A DNA stretch of 64,000 nucleotides from Geothrix oryzae (GTDB lineage: Bacteria; Acidobacteriota; Holophagae; Holophagales; Holophagaceae): the NCBI RefSeq assembly GCF_030295385.1, contig NZ_AP027079.1:1550001-1614000 (forward strand), in the 5' to 3' direction. The notes beneath the pieces were generated by a model, which made no database searches, was not told where the DNA came from, and saw nothing but the letters and a program-made list of their open reading frames with translations. The position numbers and the translations under genes were made by a program. How positions within the stretch are numbered: the stretch's first letter is position 1; each line of letters begins with the position of its first letter. Positions 16,797 through 28,718 of the stretch are shown piece after piece.

Positions 16797-19700
16797 TCCC
16801 AGTGAAGGCTCATCACCTTCCAGGGGCCGCTGAGCAGATCGACGGTGCCGCCCTGGACGCAGAGAGAGGGCGCCTGGTCGAAGCGCTGGGCCAGACCCGG
16901 CGCCGATCCGGGCCGCCCCGCCACGCCCACCCAGCCGTCCCGGCCGGAGCGCTTGGCGGCGTAGAGGCAGCGGTCGGCCACGCGCACCTGGTCTTCCCAG
17001 GAGGCGCCCTCCAGGTGATCCGGCTGGAAGGGGAAGAGGGAGTACCCGATGGAGCAGGTGAGGGATATCGGCGTGGGAAGGCCCAGGTCGAAGGGGTGAT
17101 TGCGGATGGCCTGGTGCAGGCGGGACACCACGGCCGCGGCGCCTTCGAGGTCGCTGGTGTGCCCCACGAACAGGATCTCCTCGCCGCCCCAGCGGATGAG
17201 GAAATCGGATTCGCGGGCCTCGTGCTTCAGGACATCCGCCACCTGCTTCAGCGCCAGGTCGCCGGCGGCGTGGCTCCAGGTGTCGTTCACGCGCTTGAAG
17301 TGATCAAGGTCCAGCATGGCGAAGACGATGCAGGCGTCGGTGGCGGGCTCGGACCCGGCGCGTTCGCGCCGGGTCCGCAGGGCGAGGGCCAGCACGGACG
17401 GGAGCTCTTCCGCGAGATAGCGGCGGTTGCGCAGGCCCGTGAGGTGGTCGGTGGTGGAGATGGTGGTGAGGGCGAGGTTGCTCAGTTCCAGCGCCTCGGT
17501 CCGCTGGTGGACGAGGACCTTCAGTTCTTCGTTGCGGTGCCGGAGCCAGCGGACGCGCCAGCCGAGGCCGGCCACGCCCAGGGAGAGGGCGAGTCCCCCC
17601 CAGATGAGCCAGGCCCACCAGCGGAGCCACCAGGGCGGCAGCACCTGGAAGGCGGCGGAGGCCACCGGCCCCGGACCGCCGTCCTCGAGCAGGGCGCGCA
17701 CCTCCAGGCGGTAGGTGCCCGGGGGCAGGGCGGGGTAGCGGAGCTCCCGGCCCGGCAGGTCGATCCAGGTGTCCTCCAGGCCCACAAGGCGACCCTGGAA
17801 CCGCAGCCGGCCCTCATGCTCGAAGGCCAGGGAGCTGAACCGCGCCGACAGCGTGCGCTCTCCGTACGGGACCGTGCCGAGCGTACCCTCGCCGGTCATC
17901 GGGCGGTCCCATTGGCGGGAGCCCAGGGTGATGGAAACCAGGATCGCCGCGGGCCATCTCCCCGGGAGCGGTCCCTCCGCATCGTGGTGATGGAGGAGGC
18001 CTGCCGTGGAGCCGAACCAGACGCCGCCATCCGCGTCCGCCCAGGTGGCGAAGGGGTTGCAGTCCGTGCCCGCCAGACCGTCTTCCCGACGGAAGAGCCG
18101 CCCCCCCCGCTCATCGAGCCGCTGCACGCCCCGGGGGCCGCCCACCCACAGGTGATCGGAGGGATCCACCGCCAGGCTGTACACCGAGTCGCTGGCGAGG
18201 CCGTCCCGCCGCGTCTTCTGCTCGATCACGCGGGGGGCCTCGCCCTTGAGATCCACCCGGGTGAGGCCCATGGGCTCGAGGTAGCCGATCCAGGCGGTGC
18301 CGTCCGACAGCGGTGCCAGGGCCCACAGGGGGGCGTTCCGCAGACCGATGTCCCGGCCCCAGAGGCGCCAGCGGCCTTGATCGAGGCAGGCCAGGCCGCG
18401 GCCCGTGGCCACCCAGAGGCGGCTCCGCGCATCCAGGTGCAGGGCCGTGATCTGCCCGAGGTCGCCCGCGCCGGGAATCTCCGCGCGCTGGAAGGAGGCG
18501 TGTCCCGAGGGGTCGGTCAGCCGCCAGAGCCCGTCGTTCGAGGTGCCGATCCACAGGGATCCGGCCGGATCGAAGGCCAGGGCCACGGGCACCGCGAGGC
18601 CCGGAGAGGGGGGCAGGGGGATGCGCGTCAGCCGCGAGCGGTCCGGGCTGACGCGCACCAGGAAGGGATGTTCCCCAGCGCCCCAGATGGCTCCGTCGGG
18701 AGCTTCCTTGAGGACATAGAGGACGAGTCCCGCGCCCGGGGCGTAGGCCTCAGGCCCGAGAGGGGCCGGGTGCCCAGGTCCGCGGGGCCTCATGCGCGCG
18801 AGGCCGTTGCTGGTGCCGATCCAGAGCACGCCGGCGCGATCGCGGACCAGGCCCCAGGTGTTGTCGGCGGGAAGTCCGTCCAGCCGCGTGAAGTTCTCCC
18901 AGGTTCCTCCGCCCTGAAGCCGGTGCAGGCCCAGGCTCGCCACCCAGAGGTTTCCCGTCCGGTCCACCAGGGCCTGGTTGGCCCACCCCGAGGGCAGGCC
19001 CCGGGTCTCATCCAGGCGTTTCCAGATTCCCGATTCCTGGAAGATCAGCAGGCCCTTGGCCGTCGGCACGAACACGCCGCCCTGGCCGTCCGAGCTGAGG
19101 GTTTCCTCATAGAAGCTGACGGCCAGGGGCGGCAGGTTCCGGGAGGGCGGGAGGAGGCGGGCGGCGCCGGGGCGGAGCACCCGCAGCTGGCTGGGTGTCC
19201 GGGCCCAGAGGGTGCCGGTGGGCCCCATCAGGAGGGCCTTCACGGATTCGGCCGGGACGCCTTCCGGGGCGGCGTAGGTCCGCCAGACGGCGTCCTCGTC
19301 GCGGTACCGGAGGACCGAGGCCCCGCCCACCCAGAGGCCGTGGGGGCCCAGGGCCAGCGAATAGGCCGGGCCGCCGGGCCATCCCTGGACGGGGGCGAAG
19401 CGCTGGCCGCGGCCGATGCTGCGGAACAGCCCCGACTCGGCGGCGACCCAGATCTGGCCCTTGGAGTCGTGGAGGATGTGATGGATCCGGGCGGAGGCCA
19501 GCGGATCGCCCGGCTCCAGAGGGTGGATGCGCCCCTCGCGCAGCACGCACAGCCCGGCGCGCGTGCCGATCCACAGGCTGCCGTCGGGGGCGGGCCCGAA
19601 GGTGCGCACCCAGGCCGAGGGCAGGCCCTCGGGCAGGCTCCAGAGCCGGAAGCTGGTGCCGTCGAAACGGTAGGCGCCCCCTTCGGTGCCCATCCAGAGG

Positions 19701-19873
19701 AAGCCCGTCGCGTCCTGGGCCAGGGTCGTGAGGCTGGTGTGCTCCAGGCCTTCAGAGGGGCCGTAGGCGCGGAAGACCATGCGTCCGGAGGCCGGAATGC
19801 CCACGGCCTGGGCGACCAGGGCCAGGCAGGCGAGCAGGAGGATTCGCAGGATTCGGGGGAGGGGTACGCGCAT
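16793..19873 (-). CDS. Periplasmic-propeller diguanylate cyclase (Reg_prop, Y_Y_Y, GGDEF)
   Basis: A 1026-residue sensor. An N-terminal signal peptide is followed by a long series of two-component-regulator propeller repeats (about 30-640, e.g. [28 protein letters not shown]) and a Y_Y_Y-like domain (about 660-735). One membrane helix (about 750-772) precedes a cytoplasmic GGDEF domain. The active site is GGEEI at about 896-899, with RESD (887-890) at the RxxD inhibitory I-site, so product-inhibited c-di-GMP synthesis is likely. The domain order places the sensor in the periplasm; the ligand is unknown. A C-terminal extension of about 45 residues follows the GGDEF domain. The two PilZ proteins in the window are possible readers. 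Confidence 0.9.
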   Translation of the reverse strand: MRVPLPRILRILLLACLALVAQAVGIPASGRMVFRAYGPSEGLEHTSLTTLAQDATGFLWMGTEGGAYRFDGTSFRLWSLPEGLPSAWVRTFGPAPDGSLWIGTRAGLCVLREGRIHPLEPGDPLASARIHHILHDSKGQIWVAAESGLFRSIGRGQRFAPVQGWPGGPAYSLALGPHGLWVGGASVLRYRDEDAVWRTYAAPEGVPAESVKALLMGPTGTLWARTPSQLRVLRPGAARLLPPSRNLPPLAVSFYEETLSSDGQGGVFVPTAKGLLIFQESGIWKRLDETRGLPSGWANQALVDRTGNLWVASLGLHRLQGGGTWENFTRLDGLPADNTWGLVRDRAGVLWIGTSNGLARMRPRGPGHPAPLGPEAYAPGAGLVLYVLKEAPDGAIWGAGEHPFLVRVSPDRSRLTRIPLPPSPGLAVPVALAFDPAGSLWIGTSNDGLWRLTDPSGHASFQRAEIPGAGDLGQITALHLDARSRLWVATGRGLACLDQGRWRLWGRDIGLRNAPLWALAPLSDGTAWIGYLEPMGLTRVDLKGEAPRVIEQKTRRDGLASDSVYSLAVDPSDHLWVGGPRGVQRLDERGGRLFRREDGLAGTDCNPFATWADADGGVWFGSTAGLLHHHDAEGPLPGRWPAAILVSITLGSRQWDRPMTGEGTLGTVPYGERTLSARFSSLAFEHEGRLRFQGRLVGLEDTWIDLPGRELRYPALPPGTYRLEVRALLEDGGPGPVASAAFQVLPPWWLRWWAWLIWGGLALSLGVAGLGWRVRWLRHRNEELKVLVHQRTEALELSNLALTTISTTDHLTGLRNRRYLAEELPSVLALALRTRRERAGSEPATDACIVFAMLDLDHFKRVNDTWSHAAGDLALKQVADVLKHEARESDFLIRWGGEEILFVGHTSDLEGAAAVVSRLHQAIRNHPFDLGLPTPISLTCSIGYSLFPFQPDHLEGASWEDQVRVADRCLYAAKRSGRDGWVGVAGRPGSAPGLAQRFDQAPSLCVQGGTVDLLSGPWKVMSLHWD

Positions 19874-20024
19874 GGTTGGGCCGAATCCATCCTATCGGCT
19901 GGGGGATCGCGGAACTTTCCAGATGGCTGGCCCGTGTGCGGACATGCGTCACGGATTCCCGGCCCGACGGTTCGATGAGTCCGAGGTGAGGTATAGAATG
20001 GGCCATCTCCCAGGAGGATCCAGC

Positions 20025-21011
20025 ATGAAGCCCCCCGTTCGCGTTGCCGTCACCGGCGCTGCCGGTCAGATCGGATACAGCCTGCTATTCCGCATCGCCA
20101 GCGGCGCGATGCTGGGCGAGGACCAGCCGGTCATCCTCCAGCTGCTGGAGATCACTCCGGCCCTGAAGGCGCTGAACGGTGTCGTCATGGAGCTCAATGA
20201 CTGTGCCTTCCCGCTGCTGGCGGGCGTCGTCACCTCCGACGATCCCATGGTGGCCTTCAAGGATGCGGACTACGCCCTGCTGGTGGGCGCCCTGCCGCGC
20301 AAGGCCGGCATGGAGCGCGCCGACCTGCTGAACGCCAACGGCGGCATCTTCAAGCCCCAGGGCAACGCGCTGAGCGAAGTGGCCAGCCGCAATGTGAAGG
20401 TGCTGGTGGTGGGCAACCCCGCCAACACGAACGCCTTCATCGCGCTCTCCAACGCGCCCAAGCTCAAGCCCACCCAGTTCCACGCCATGGTGCGCCTGGA
20501 CCACAACCGCGCCATCTCCCAGCTGGCCGAGAAGACCGGCAAGCCCGTCACCGCCATCAAGAAGATGACCATCTGGGGCAACCACAGCGTCACCCAGTTC
20601 CCCGATCTCTACCACGCCACCGTGGACGGCAAGAACGCCTACGAGCTGGTCAATGACCACGCCTGGTACGAGACCTCGTACATCCCCACCGTGGCCAAGC
20701 GCGGCGCGGCCATCATCGAGGCCCGCGGCCTCAGCAGCGCCGCCAGCGCGGCCAACGCCGCCATCGCGCACATGCGCTCCTGGGCGCTGGGCACCCCCGA
20801 GGGCGACTGGACCAGCATGGCCTTCGTCTCCGACGGCAGCTATGGCGTGCCCGAGGGCCTGGTCTACGGCTTCCCCGTCACCGTGAAGAACGGCCAGGTG
20901 GAGATCGTGAAGGGCCTGGAGATCAACGCCTTCAGCCGCGCCAAGATGGATGCCACCGCCAAGGAGCTCGACGAGGAGCGCCAGGCCGTGAAGCAGCTGG
21001 GCCTGATCTAG
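20025..21011 (+). CDS. mdh: Malate dehydrogenase
   Basis: A 328-residue NAD(P)-dependent malate dehydrogenase of the cytosolic-type (MDH type 2) branch; it interconverts malate and oxaloacetate in the TCA cycle. The nucleotide-binding loop is [33 protein letters not shown] follows, the substrate Asp lies in VRLDHNRA, and the catalytic His in [13 protein letters not shown]. Length is typical. The ATG at 20025 follows AGGAGGAT at ideal spacing. A TAGAAT box at 19994 could be the -10, but no good -35 is seen. A strong terminator follows, so it is probably monocistronic. Confidence 0.96.
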   Translation: MKPPVRVAVTGAAGQIGYSLLFRIASGAMLGEDQPVILQLLEITPALKALNGVVMELNDCAFPLLAGVVTSDDPMVAFKDADYALLVGALPRKAGMERADLLNANGGIFKPQGNALSEVASRNVKVLVVGNPANTNAFIALSNAPKLKPTQFHAMVRLDHNRAISQLAEKTGKPVTAIKKMTIWGNHSVTQFPDLYHATVDGKNAYELVNDHAWYETSYIPTVAKRGAAIIEARGLSSAASAANAAIAHMRSWALGTPEGDWTSMAFVSDGSYGVPEGLVYGFPVTVKNGQVEIVKGLEINAFSRAKMDATAKELDEERQAVKQLGLI

Positions 21012-21033
21012 TCGGTCTACGGTTTTTTCCGAG

Positions 21034-21064
21034 AACGCAGGGGATCCGTCCCCTGCGTTTTTTT
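21034..21064 (+). terminator. Rho-independent terminator of mdh
   Basis: An 11-bp stem, AACGCAGGGGA (21034-21044) with TCCCCTGCGTT (21049-21059), tetraloop tccg, and seven consecutive T from 21058. It starts 22 bp after the mdh stop. Confidence 0.92.
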
Positions 21065-21119
21065 GACAATGGCGTGACGATCCCCGGGACCTATTCTTGG
21101 CTTGAGCCGGAGGTGGACC

Positions 21120-21332
21120 ATGGTCGTACCGATCGAACGGCGACAGGTCTGGAGCAGGATCATCGGCGTGGAACGCCGCTCCGCGCCCCTGCACGATCTG
21201 GAGGGCCGGCCCCTCCCCGATCCCACGCGCCTCGAGGATGAGGAATTCATCGAGGCCCGGATCCGGCGGGAGGAGGAACGGATGAAGGCCGAGGCCCACC
21301 GGGAGCGGTGGCAGCGGCCGCCCGGGAAGTAG
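21120..21332 (+). CDS. Small highly charged hypothetical protein
   Basis: A 70-residue cytoplasmic protein rich in Arg and Glu (RRQVWSRIIGVERRSAP, IRREEERMKAEAHRERW), probably helical in its second half. No family recognised. The ATG at 21120 has GGAGG at good spacing, which is the main evidence that it is real. It lies alone between the mdh terminator and the MoaD-like gene. Confidence 0.6.
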   Translation: MVVPIERRQVWSRIIGVERRSAPLHDLEGRPLPDPTRLEDEEFIEARIRREEERMKAEAHRERWQRPPGK

Positions 21333-21389
21333 CTGCGGGCCCCCTGGGGGGTCGCGCTGGCCGCCCGGGGAAATCATTGTCCCCACAGC

Positions 21390-21418
21390 TTGACACTCGG
21401 TCTTGAAGGGCGGAGATT
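21390..21418 (+). promoter_or_regulatory. Candidate promoter for the MoaD-like/BNR gene pair
   Basis: A perfect TTGACA (21390-21395), a 17-bp spacer, then GAGATT (21413-21418), only half matching the -10 consensus. The start codon of the MoaD-like gene is 20 bp further. Confidence 0.35.
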
Positions 21419-21438
21419 GGCGGGTCCCAGGGATTTCC

Positions 21439-21708
21439 ATGCCCCGCGTCACCTTCACCGGCAACCTCCAGCGCCATGTGCCGTGCCCGCCCTGTGCCGT
21501 GGGCGGCGCCACGGTGAAGGAGAGCCTGGAAGCGGCCTTCGCGCTCTACCCCAGGGCCCGCGGCTATGTGCTGGATGAGCACGGCGCCCTGCGGTTCCAC
21601 ATGGCGATCTTCGTGGATGGCGAGCCCATCTCCGACCGGAGGGGGCTGGGGGATCCCGTGTCCGCGACCGGCGAGATCTTCGTCATGCAGGCCCTTTCCG
21701 GAGGCTGA
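21439..21708 (+). CDS. MoaD/ThiS-family ubiquitin-like protein with C-terminal Gly-Gly
   Basis: An 89-residue beta-grasp protein ending in MQALSGG. The exposed C-terminal di-glycine is the hallmark of MoaD/ThiS sulfur carriers, which are adenylated and thiocarboxylated by E1-like enzymes. FVDGEPISDRRGLGDPV matches the loop-strand region before the tail. Two Cys (HVPCPPC, about residues 13-16) are unusual for MoaD. AGGGATT precedes the ATG at 21439. The next gene starts one base after its stop and encodes a BNR propeller, so the two are surely co-transcribed. No E1-like or molybdopterin gene is adjacent. A second, canonical MoaD is at 42973-43194. Confidence 0.8.
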   Translation: MPRVTFTGNLQRHVPCPPCAVGGATVKESLEAAFALYPRARGYVLDEHGALRFHMAIFVDGEPISDRRGLGDPVSATGEIFVMQALSGG

Positions 21709-21709
21709 C

Positions 21710-22819
21710 ATGTCCGACCAGCTGCTGATTTCGACGCGCAAGGGGCTCTTCTCCGCCCGGCGGCAGGGGAAGGGAGGCTGGGCCCTCGAGGGCGTGTCCT
21801 TCTTGGGCGACAATGTCTCGCTGACCCATCAGGACCCGCGGGATGGCGCCTGGTACGCGGCCCTGGACCATGGCCACTTCGGCGCGAAGCTGCACCGCTC
21901 CCGGGACCGCGGCGCCACCTGGGCCGAGATCGGCGTGCCCGCCTACCCCGCGCCGCCCGAGGGCCATGTCGAAAAGGATTTCCTGGGCCGGGAGATCCCC
22001 TGGCGCCTCATCCGCTTCTGGTGCCTGGCCCCGGGCCTCGCCTCGCAACCAGGCCTGCTCTGGGCGGGCACGCTGCCCGGCGGGCTCTTCTGGAGCGAGG
22101 ACCACGGCGACACCTGGCAGATGGTGGAATCCCTCTGGAACATGCCCGAGCGCCGGAAGTGGATGGGCGGCGGCGCCGATGCCCCTGGGATCCACTCCAT
22201 CTGCGTGGATCCCAGGGACGGCAACCGCGTGGCGGTGGCCGTCTCCAGCGGAGGGGTGTGGATCACCACCGATCTGGGTCGGACCTGGACGGCCCACACC
22301 AAGGGCATGCGCGCCGACTACGCACCTCCTGAGCTGGTGGAGGCCCCCGAATCCCAGGATCCCCATCGCATGGTGCAGTGCCCCGCGGCCCCGGACACCT
22401 ACTGGGTGCAGCACCACAACGGCATCTTCCGCAGCACCGACAACGCCATGAGCTGGACGGAGATCACGGAGGTGAAGCCCTCGGTCTTCGGCTTCCCCGT
22501 GGTGGTGCATCCGAAGGACCCGGACACGGCCTGGTTCGTGCCCGCCATCAAGGACGAGCGGCGCATTCCCGCCGAGGGGCGCGTGGTGGTGAACCGCACC
22601 CGCGACGGCGGCCGCACCTTCGAGACCCTGCACAAGGGCCTGCCGCAGGCCTGGGCCTACGATCTGGTCTATCGCCACGCCCTGGATCTCGACGCCAGCG
22701 GCGAGCGCCTGGCCTTCGGCTCCACCACCGGGTCGGTGTGGATCAGCGAGGATGGCGGCGACAGCTGGCTCACCCTCGCCGAGCACCTGCCGCCCGTGCA
22801 TGCGGTGGCCTTCGTGTAG
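21710..22819 (+). CDS. BNR/sialidase-like beta-propeller protein
   Basis: A 369-residue protein with no signal peptide. It carries several Asp-box (BNR) units of the S/T-x-D-x-G-x-T-W type: SRDRGATWAEI, SEDHGDTWQMV, TTDLGRTWTAH, STDNAMSWTEI, TRDGGRTFETL and SEDGGDSWLTL, implying a six-bladed propeller. Sialidase-type catalytic residues are not evident, so hydrolase activity should not be assumed. It is separated from the MoaD-like stop by one base; I recall this gene pair in other genomes but cannot verify it here. Predicted cytoplasmic. Confidence 0.82.
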   Translation: MSDQLLISTRKGLFSARRQGKGGWALEGVSFLGDNVSLTHQDPRDGAWYAALDHGHFGAKLHRSRDRGATWAEIGVPAYPAPPEGHVEKDFLGREIPWRLIRFWCLAPGLASQPGLLWAGTLPGGLFWSEDHGDTWQMVESLWNMPERRKWMGGGADAPGIHSICVDPRDGNRVAVAVSSGGVWITTDLGRTWTAHTKGMRADYAPPELVEAPESQDPHRMVQCPAAPDTYWVQHHNGIFRSTDNAMSWTEITEVKPSVFGFPVVVHPKDPDTAWFVPAIKDERRIPAEGRVVVNRTRDGGRTFETLHKGLPQAWAYDLVYRHALDLDASGERLAFGSTTGSVWISEDGGDSWLTLAEHLPPVHAVAFV

Positions 22820-22921
22820 CCGGAACCGCCGGGCCGGGGCCGCCCTCCGCAAGGGAGTAGCATGGGACTTCGGCACGGTGGGAACCCTGCCTCTTGCAGA
22901 GCCCGCCCCGGGAGGAACCCC

Positions 22922-23227
22922 ATGACCCGTATGACCCGCATGACCCGCACACTGATGGCCCTGATGTTCGGCAGTTCCCTGCTCCTCGCCCAGATCCCCA
23001 ATCCGCTGAACCTCCCGGATCCCCTGGGCCTCTCCAAGAAGCCGGCCCCGGCGCCCGCGGCACCGCGCTCCCCGAAGGAAGGCCGGGAAGGCCGCCGAGT
23101 CGAGCGGAAGCCCAAGCGGGAGCACCACGACCAGGGCAAGCACAAGGGCCAGGACAAGCGCCAGGATAGGCGCGACGACCGGCGCGATGACCGGCGTGAT
23201 GACCGCAAGGGCCATGACCGGCACTAG
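22922..23227 (+). CDS. Small exported Arg/Asp/Lys/His-rich protein
   Basis: A 101-residue protein. The N-terminus is MTRMTRMTRTLMALMFGSSLLLAQ (quoted only as MTR x3 then TLMALMFGSSLLLAQ), a likely signal peptide with three alternative starts in a 9-bp tandem repeat (atgacccgt-like). The mature part has a Pro-rich segment, then a strongly charged tail of RRDD repeats ending KGHDRH. GGGAGGAA lies seven bases before the first ATG (22922). No homologous family is known to me. The His/Asp tail could bind metal or envelope polyanions; this is speculation. It lies between the BNR gene and nudC. Confidence 0.7.
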   Translation: MTRMTRMTRTLMALMFGSSLLLAQIPNPLNLPDPLGLSKKPAPAPAAPRSPKEGREGRRVERKPKREHHDQGKHKGQDKRQDRRDDRRDDRRDDRKGHDRH

Positions 23228-23251
23228 CCAGGCCGTCGGCAGGGAGAAGGG

Positions 23252-24004
23252 GTGAGCGAGGTGCGCATCATCTTCCAGGGGGACCGGCTGTGGCTTCCCT
23301 CGGGATCAGCCCTCCCCGAGGTCGAGGCCGAGTTCAGCCTGCGGCTGCCCGAGGGGCATCTGGCCCTGAAGGTGGCCGGAGAGCAGGCCGTGCCCGAAGG
23401 GGTGGAGGCCCTGAGCCTTCGGGAGGCCTTCCCCCGGATGGATCTCGAGGCCTGGGTCCGCGCCGGCCGCGCCTACCAGTGGCTGGAGTGGGCGGCGGGC
23501 CACCGCTTCTGCGGCCGCTGCGCCACGGCCCTGGAGCCCGGCGAAGGCCACGGCCGGCGCTGCCCGGCCTGCGGCCTGGCGGTCTTCCCCTCGAACGCCA
23601 CGGCCATCATCGTGCTCATCTCCCGCGGGGAAGGCCGGAATCGGGAGCTGGCCCTGGCGCGGTCGCCCCACTTCAAGCCCGGCGTGTACAGCGCCATCGC
23701 GGGCTTCACGGAACCCGGAGAATCCCTGGAGCAGGCCGTGCACCGGGAGGTGGCCGAGGAACTGGGCATCCGCGTCCAGGGCTTGAAATACTTCGGCAGC
23801 CAGCCCTGGCCCTTTCCCAACGGGCTCATGGTGGCCTTCCTGGCCGAGCACCTTGCAGGCGAGCTGCGGCCCGATCCCACCGAGCTGGAGGACGCCCGCT
23901 GGTTCCGTCTGGATGCCCTGCCGCCGCTGCCCGGCCCGCTGAGCATCGCGCGGTGGATGCTGGACGCGGCCGTGGCTGAAGCGGGGCTTGAAACCGGGGC
24001 CTGA
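23252..24004 (+). CDS. nudC: NADH pyrophosphatase / NAD-cap hydrolase NudC
   Basis: A 250-residue Nudix hydrolase that splits NAD(H) to NMN(H) and AMP and, in known homologues, removes NAD caps from RNA. The four-Cys zinc site is seen as CGRC (about 89-92) and CPAC (about 107-110). The Nudix box runs from GFTEPGES through REVAEELGI (about 150-172), followed by the NudC-specific SQPWPFPNG. The GTG start at 23252 has a GGGAGAAGGG site. It is convergent with the cNMP-domain gene; stops are five bases apart. Confidence 0.93.
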   Translation: MSEVRIIFQGDRLWLPSGSALPEVEAEFSLRLPEGHLALKVAGEQAVPEGVEALSLREAFPRMDLEAWVRAGRAYQWLEWAAGHRFCGRCATALEPGEGHGRRCPACGLAVFPSNATAIIVLISRGEGRNRELALARSPHFKPGVYSAIAGFTEPGESLEQAVHREVAEELGIRVQGLKYFGSQPWPFPNGLMVAFLAEHLAGELRPDPTELEDARWFRLDALPPLPGPLSIARWMLDAAVAEAGLETGA

Positions 24005-24009
24005 GGCGG

Positions 24010-24780
24010 TCAGTCCCCCCCGGCCTCCAGCAGCTGCAGCGCCAACTCCGGCTGGGCGCGCAGGAAGGCCGCGCGGCGCGAGGCCGGGATCACCGCCAGG
24101 AAGCAGGCCTCTTCGGCGGTGGCCGTGGCGGCGTACGGGCGCTGGCGCAGGTAGGCCGCCAGGCCCAGGTAGCCGCCGGGCAGATCCTCCGCGCGCAGGA
24201 GGCGCGTACCGGTGGCCTCGGTGAGGCGCACGGTCCCCAGGGCCAGCTGGAACAGGGCCTCGGCCTCCGCTCCCGCCGCGAAGATCACCTCGCCGGGCTG
24301 CACCATGCGGCGCTGGGCGGCCAGATCGAAGCGGGCCCGCAGGTCGCGCAGCTCCTCGTTGGCTTCCTTCAGGCGCGAGGTGAACTGGCGACAGAGGATG
24401 CGGGTGAGCCCGGGGAAGCCCGCCATGATGGCGTCCAGGTGGGCGGGCTTCAGGTGCAGGGCCTGGCAGCTGCCCACGGCGCGCACCGTGGCCGTGCGGC
24501 GCTGGGCCCCGAAGTAGGCCATCTCGCCGATGATGGCGGGTGCCTCCGCACTGCACTCGATCTGCGCCAGAGGCCGCATTGTGCCGTCCGGCAGGGCCTT
24601 CTCCACCACCAGGCTGCCCTTGCGCACGATGAACAGATCCTGCGAATCCTCCCCCTCCACGACCAGGAGCTCGCCATCCCGGAACCGCAGCGGCGCGATG
24701 TCCGGATGTGCCGCCAGCAGCGGCCCCAGCTCCGGGTCCGAGGCCAGGTCCAGGGCGGTGGGGTCAAGAGGATCGGGCAT
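24010..24780 (-). CDS. Twin cyclic-nucleotide-binding-domain protein
   Basis: A 256-residue protein with two cupin-like cNMP-binding folds. The first, at about residues 25-130, has LRFRDGELLVVEGEDSQDLF and IIGEMAYFGAQRRTATV, the latter carrying the E..R..T phosphate-cassette pattern. The second, at about 150-250, starts at VQPGEVIFAAGAEAEALF and is degenerate (PGGYLGLAAYLR). No DNA-binding helix-turn-helix or enzyme domain is attached, so it may regulate a partner. The ATG at 24780 is favoured; a GTG at 24816 would add residues from the intergenic palindrome. A weak ribosome site makes the start uncertain. Confidence 0.8.
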   Translation of the reverse strand: MPDPLDPTALDLASDPELGPLLAAHPDIAPLRFRDGELLVVEGEDSQDLFIVRKGSLVVEKALPDGTMRPLAQIECSAEAPAIIGEMAYFGAQRRTATVRAVGSCQALHLKPAHLDAIMAGFPGLTRILCRQFTSRLKEANEELRDLRARFDLAAQRRMVQPGEVIFAAGAEAEALFQLALGTVRLTEATGTRLLRAEDLPGGYLGLAAYLRQRPYAATATAEEACFLAVIPASRRAAFLRAQPELALQLLEAGGD

Positions 24781-24806
24781 GGAGCTATCTTGTGGCGGGG
24801 AAGAAG

Positions 24807-24903
24807 GATCCGCCACGGATAAACACGGATGGACACGAATGACATGACGAAGGGCGGGATCGCTCCCGCCCTTCTCTGTGCTCCGCGTCCTCTGCGGTGG
24901 ATC
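24807..24903. repeat. Long imperfect intergenic palindrome (copy A), likely nrdJ terminator
   Basis: The outer arms, 24807-24819 and 24891-24903, pair with one mismatch. The inner arms GAAGGGCGGGA (24849-24859) and TCCCGCCCTTC (24864-24874) pair perfectly around tcgc. It fills the gap between nrdJ and the cNMP gene. The 3' half, ctccgcgtcctctgcggt, is nearly the same as in the copy at 55525-55589. Confidence 0.75.
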
Positions 24904-24909
24904 GTCTTT

Positions 24910-28308
<3,399 letters not shown>

Positions 28309-28444
28309 GGGGGCTGTCCTGGGTGATGGAGTGGAGAAGGACGGTTCGAAAGACACGGCCTTCCCACGAGGTGCGCAAAGCCATCCCCAGGGCATGGGGA
28401 ACTTTGAGGTGACCTCTAGGGGTTGTGCCGGGAGAAAAGGATGG

Positions 28445-28460
28445 CCCCAACATGTAGGGG
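28445..28460. promoter_or_regulatory. Candidate NrdR-like operator upstream of nrdJ
   Basis: CCCCAACATGTAGGGG is a 16-bp palindrome with one mismatched pair, 137 bp upstream of the nrdJ start. Its size and centre (ACATGTAG) recall NrdR boxes of high-G+C bacteria. NrdR usually binds two boxes, and the only second candidate (tctagggg near 28415-28422) is half a site, so support is weak. Confidence 0.3.
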
Positions 28461-28593
28461 TGTCAAGGGTCAGACCCCGTCTTTTTCCACTGATTAAAAA
28501 AGGCCATGAAATTCATCACTTCAAGCAGCGGTGCCCCTCTGCCGGGGGGCCTCCTGCTGGTGCTGCGGGGCGCTTCCCGGGTAGTCTGAATCC

Positions 28594-28690
28594 AAGCCGG
28601 GCCCCATGCATCGGGGTGCGATGAACCGGGTCAGATCGGAAGAAGCAGCCCTAAGTCGTTCCCCCGAGTGCCGTGGTAAGCCCGGCCCCT
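28594..28690 (+). ncRNA. ffs: Signal recognition particle RNA (4.5S type)
   Basis: The universally conserved apical domain is present: GGGTCAGATCGGAAGAAGCAG (cited in parts as GGGTCAG, the GGAA tetraloop at 28638-28641, and AGCAGCC). It matches E. coli 4.5S RNA apart from an apical helix one pair shorter. The rest folds as one hairpin: GCCGGGC (28596-28602) pairs with GCCCGGC (28680-28686), CATCGGGG with CCCCGAGTG, and GAACC/TAAG flank the core. A TAGTCT -10-like box at 28582-28587 places the 5' end near 28594. It binds Ffh for co-translational membrane targeting. There is no Alu domain, as in most Gram-negative bacteria. Confidence 0.92.
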
Positions 28691-28718
28691 TTGCGCCTGG
28701 GCGCAAAGGGGCCGGGCT
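28679..28718. terminator. Perfect 19-bp hairpin overlapping the 3' end of ffs
   Basis: Arms 28679-28697 and 28700-28718 are perfectly complementary (AGCCCGGCCCCTTTGCGCC and its complement), the strongest palindrome in the window. Its left arm includes the strand that closes the SRP RNA. No T-tract follows, so terminator function is inferred from position only. Confidence 0.6.

Noticed and set aside
21063-21097. Promoter TTGACA...TATTCT in the mdh terminator tail
   Set aside because: Spacing between the two boxes is 23 bp, too long for a normal sigma70 promoter.
28309-28593. Cobalamin riboswitch before nrdJ
   Set aside because: Looked for because the enzyme needs B12, but no B12-box or matching hairpin pattern is visible.
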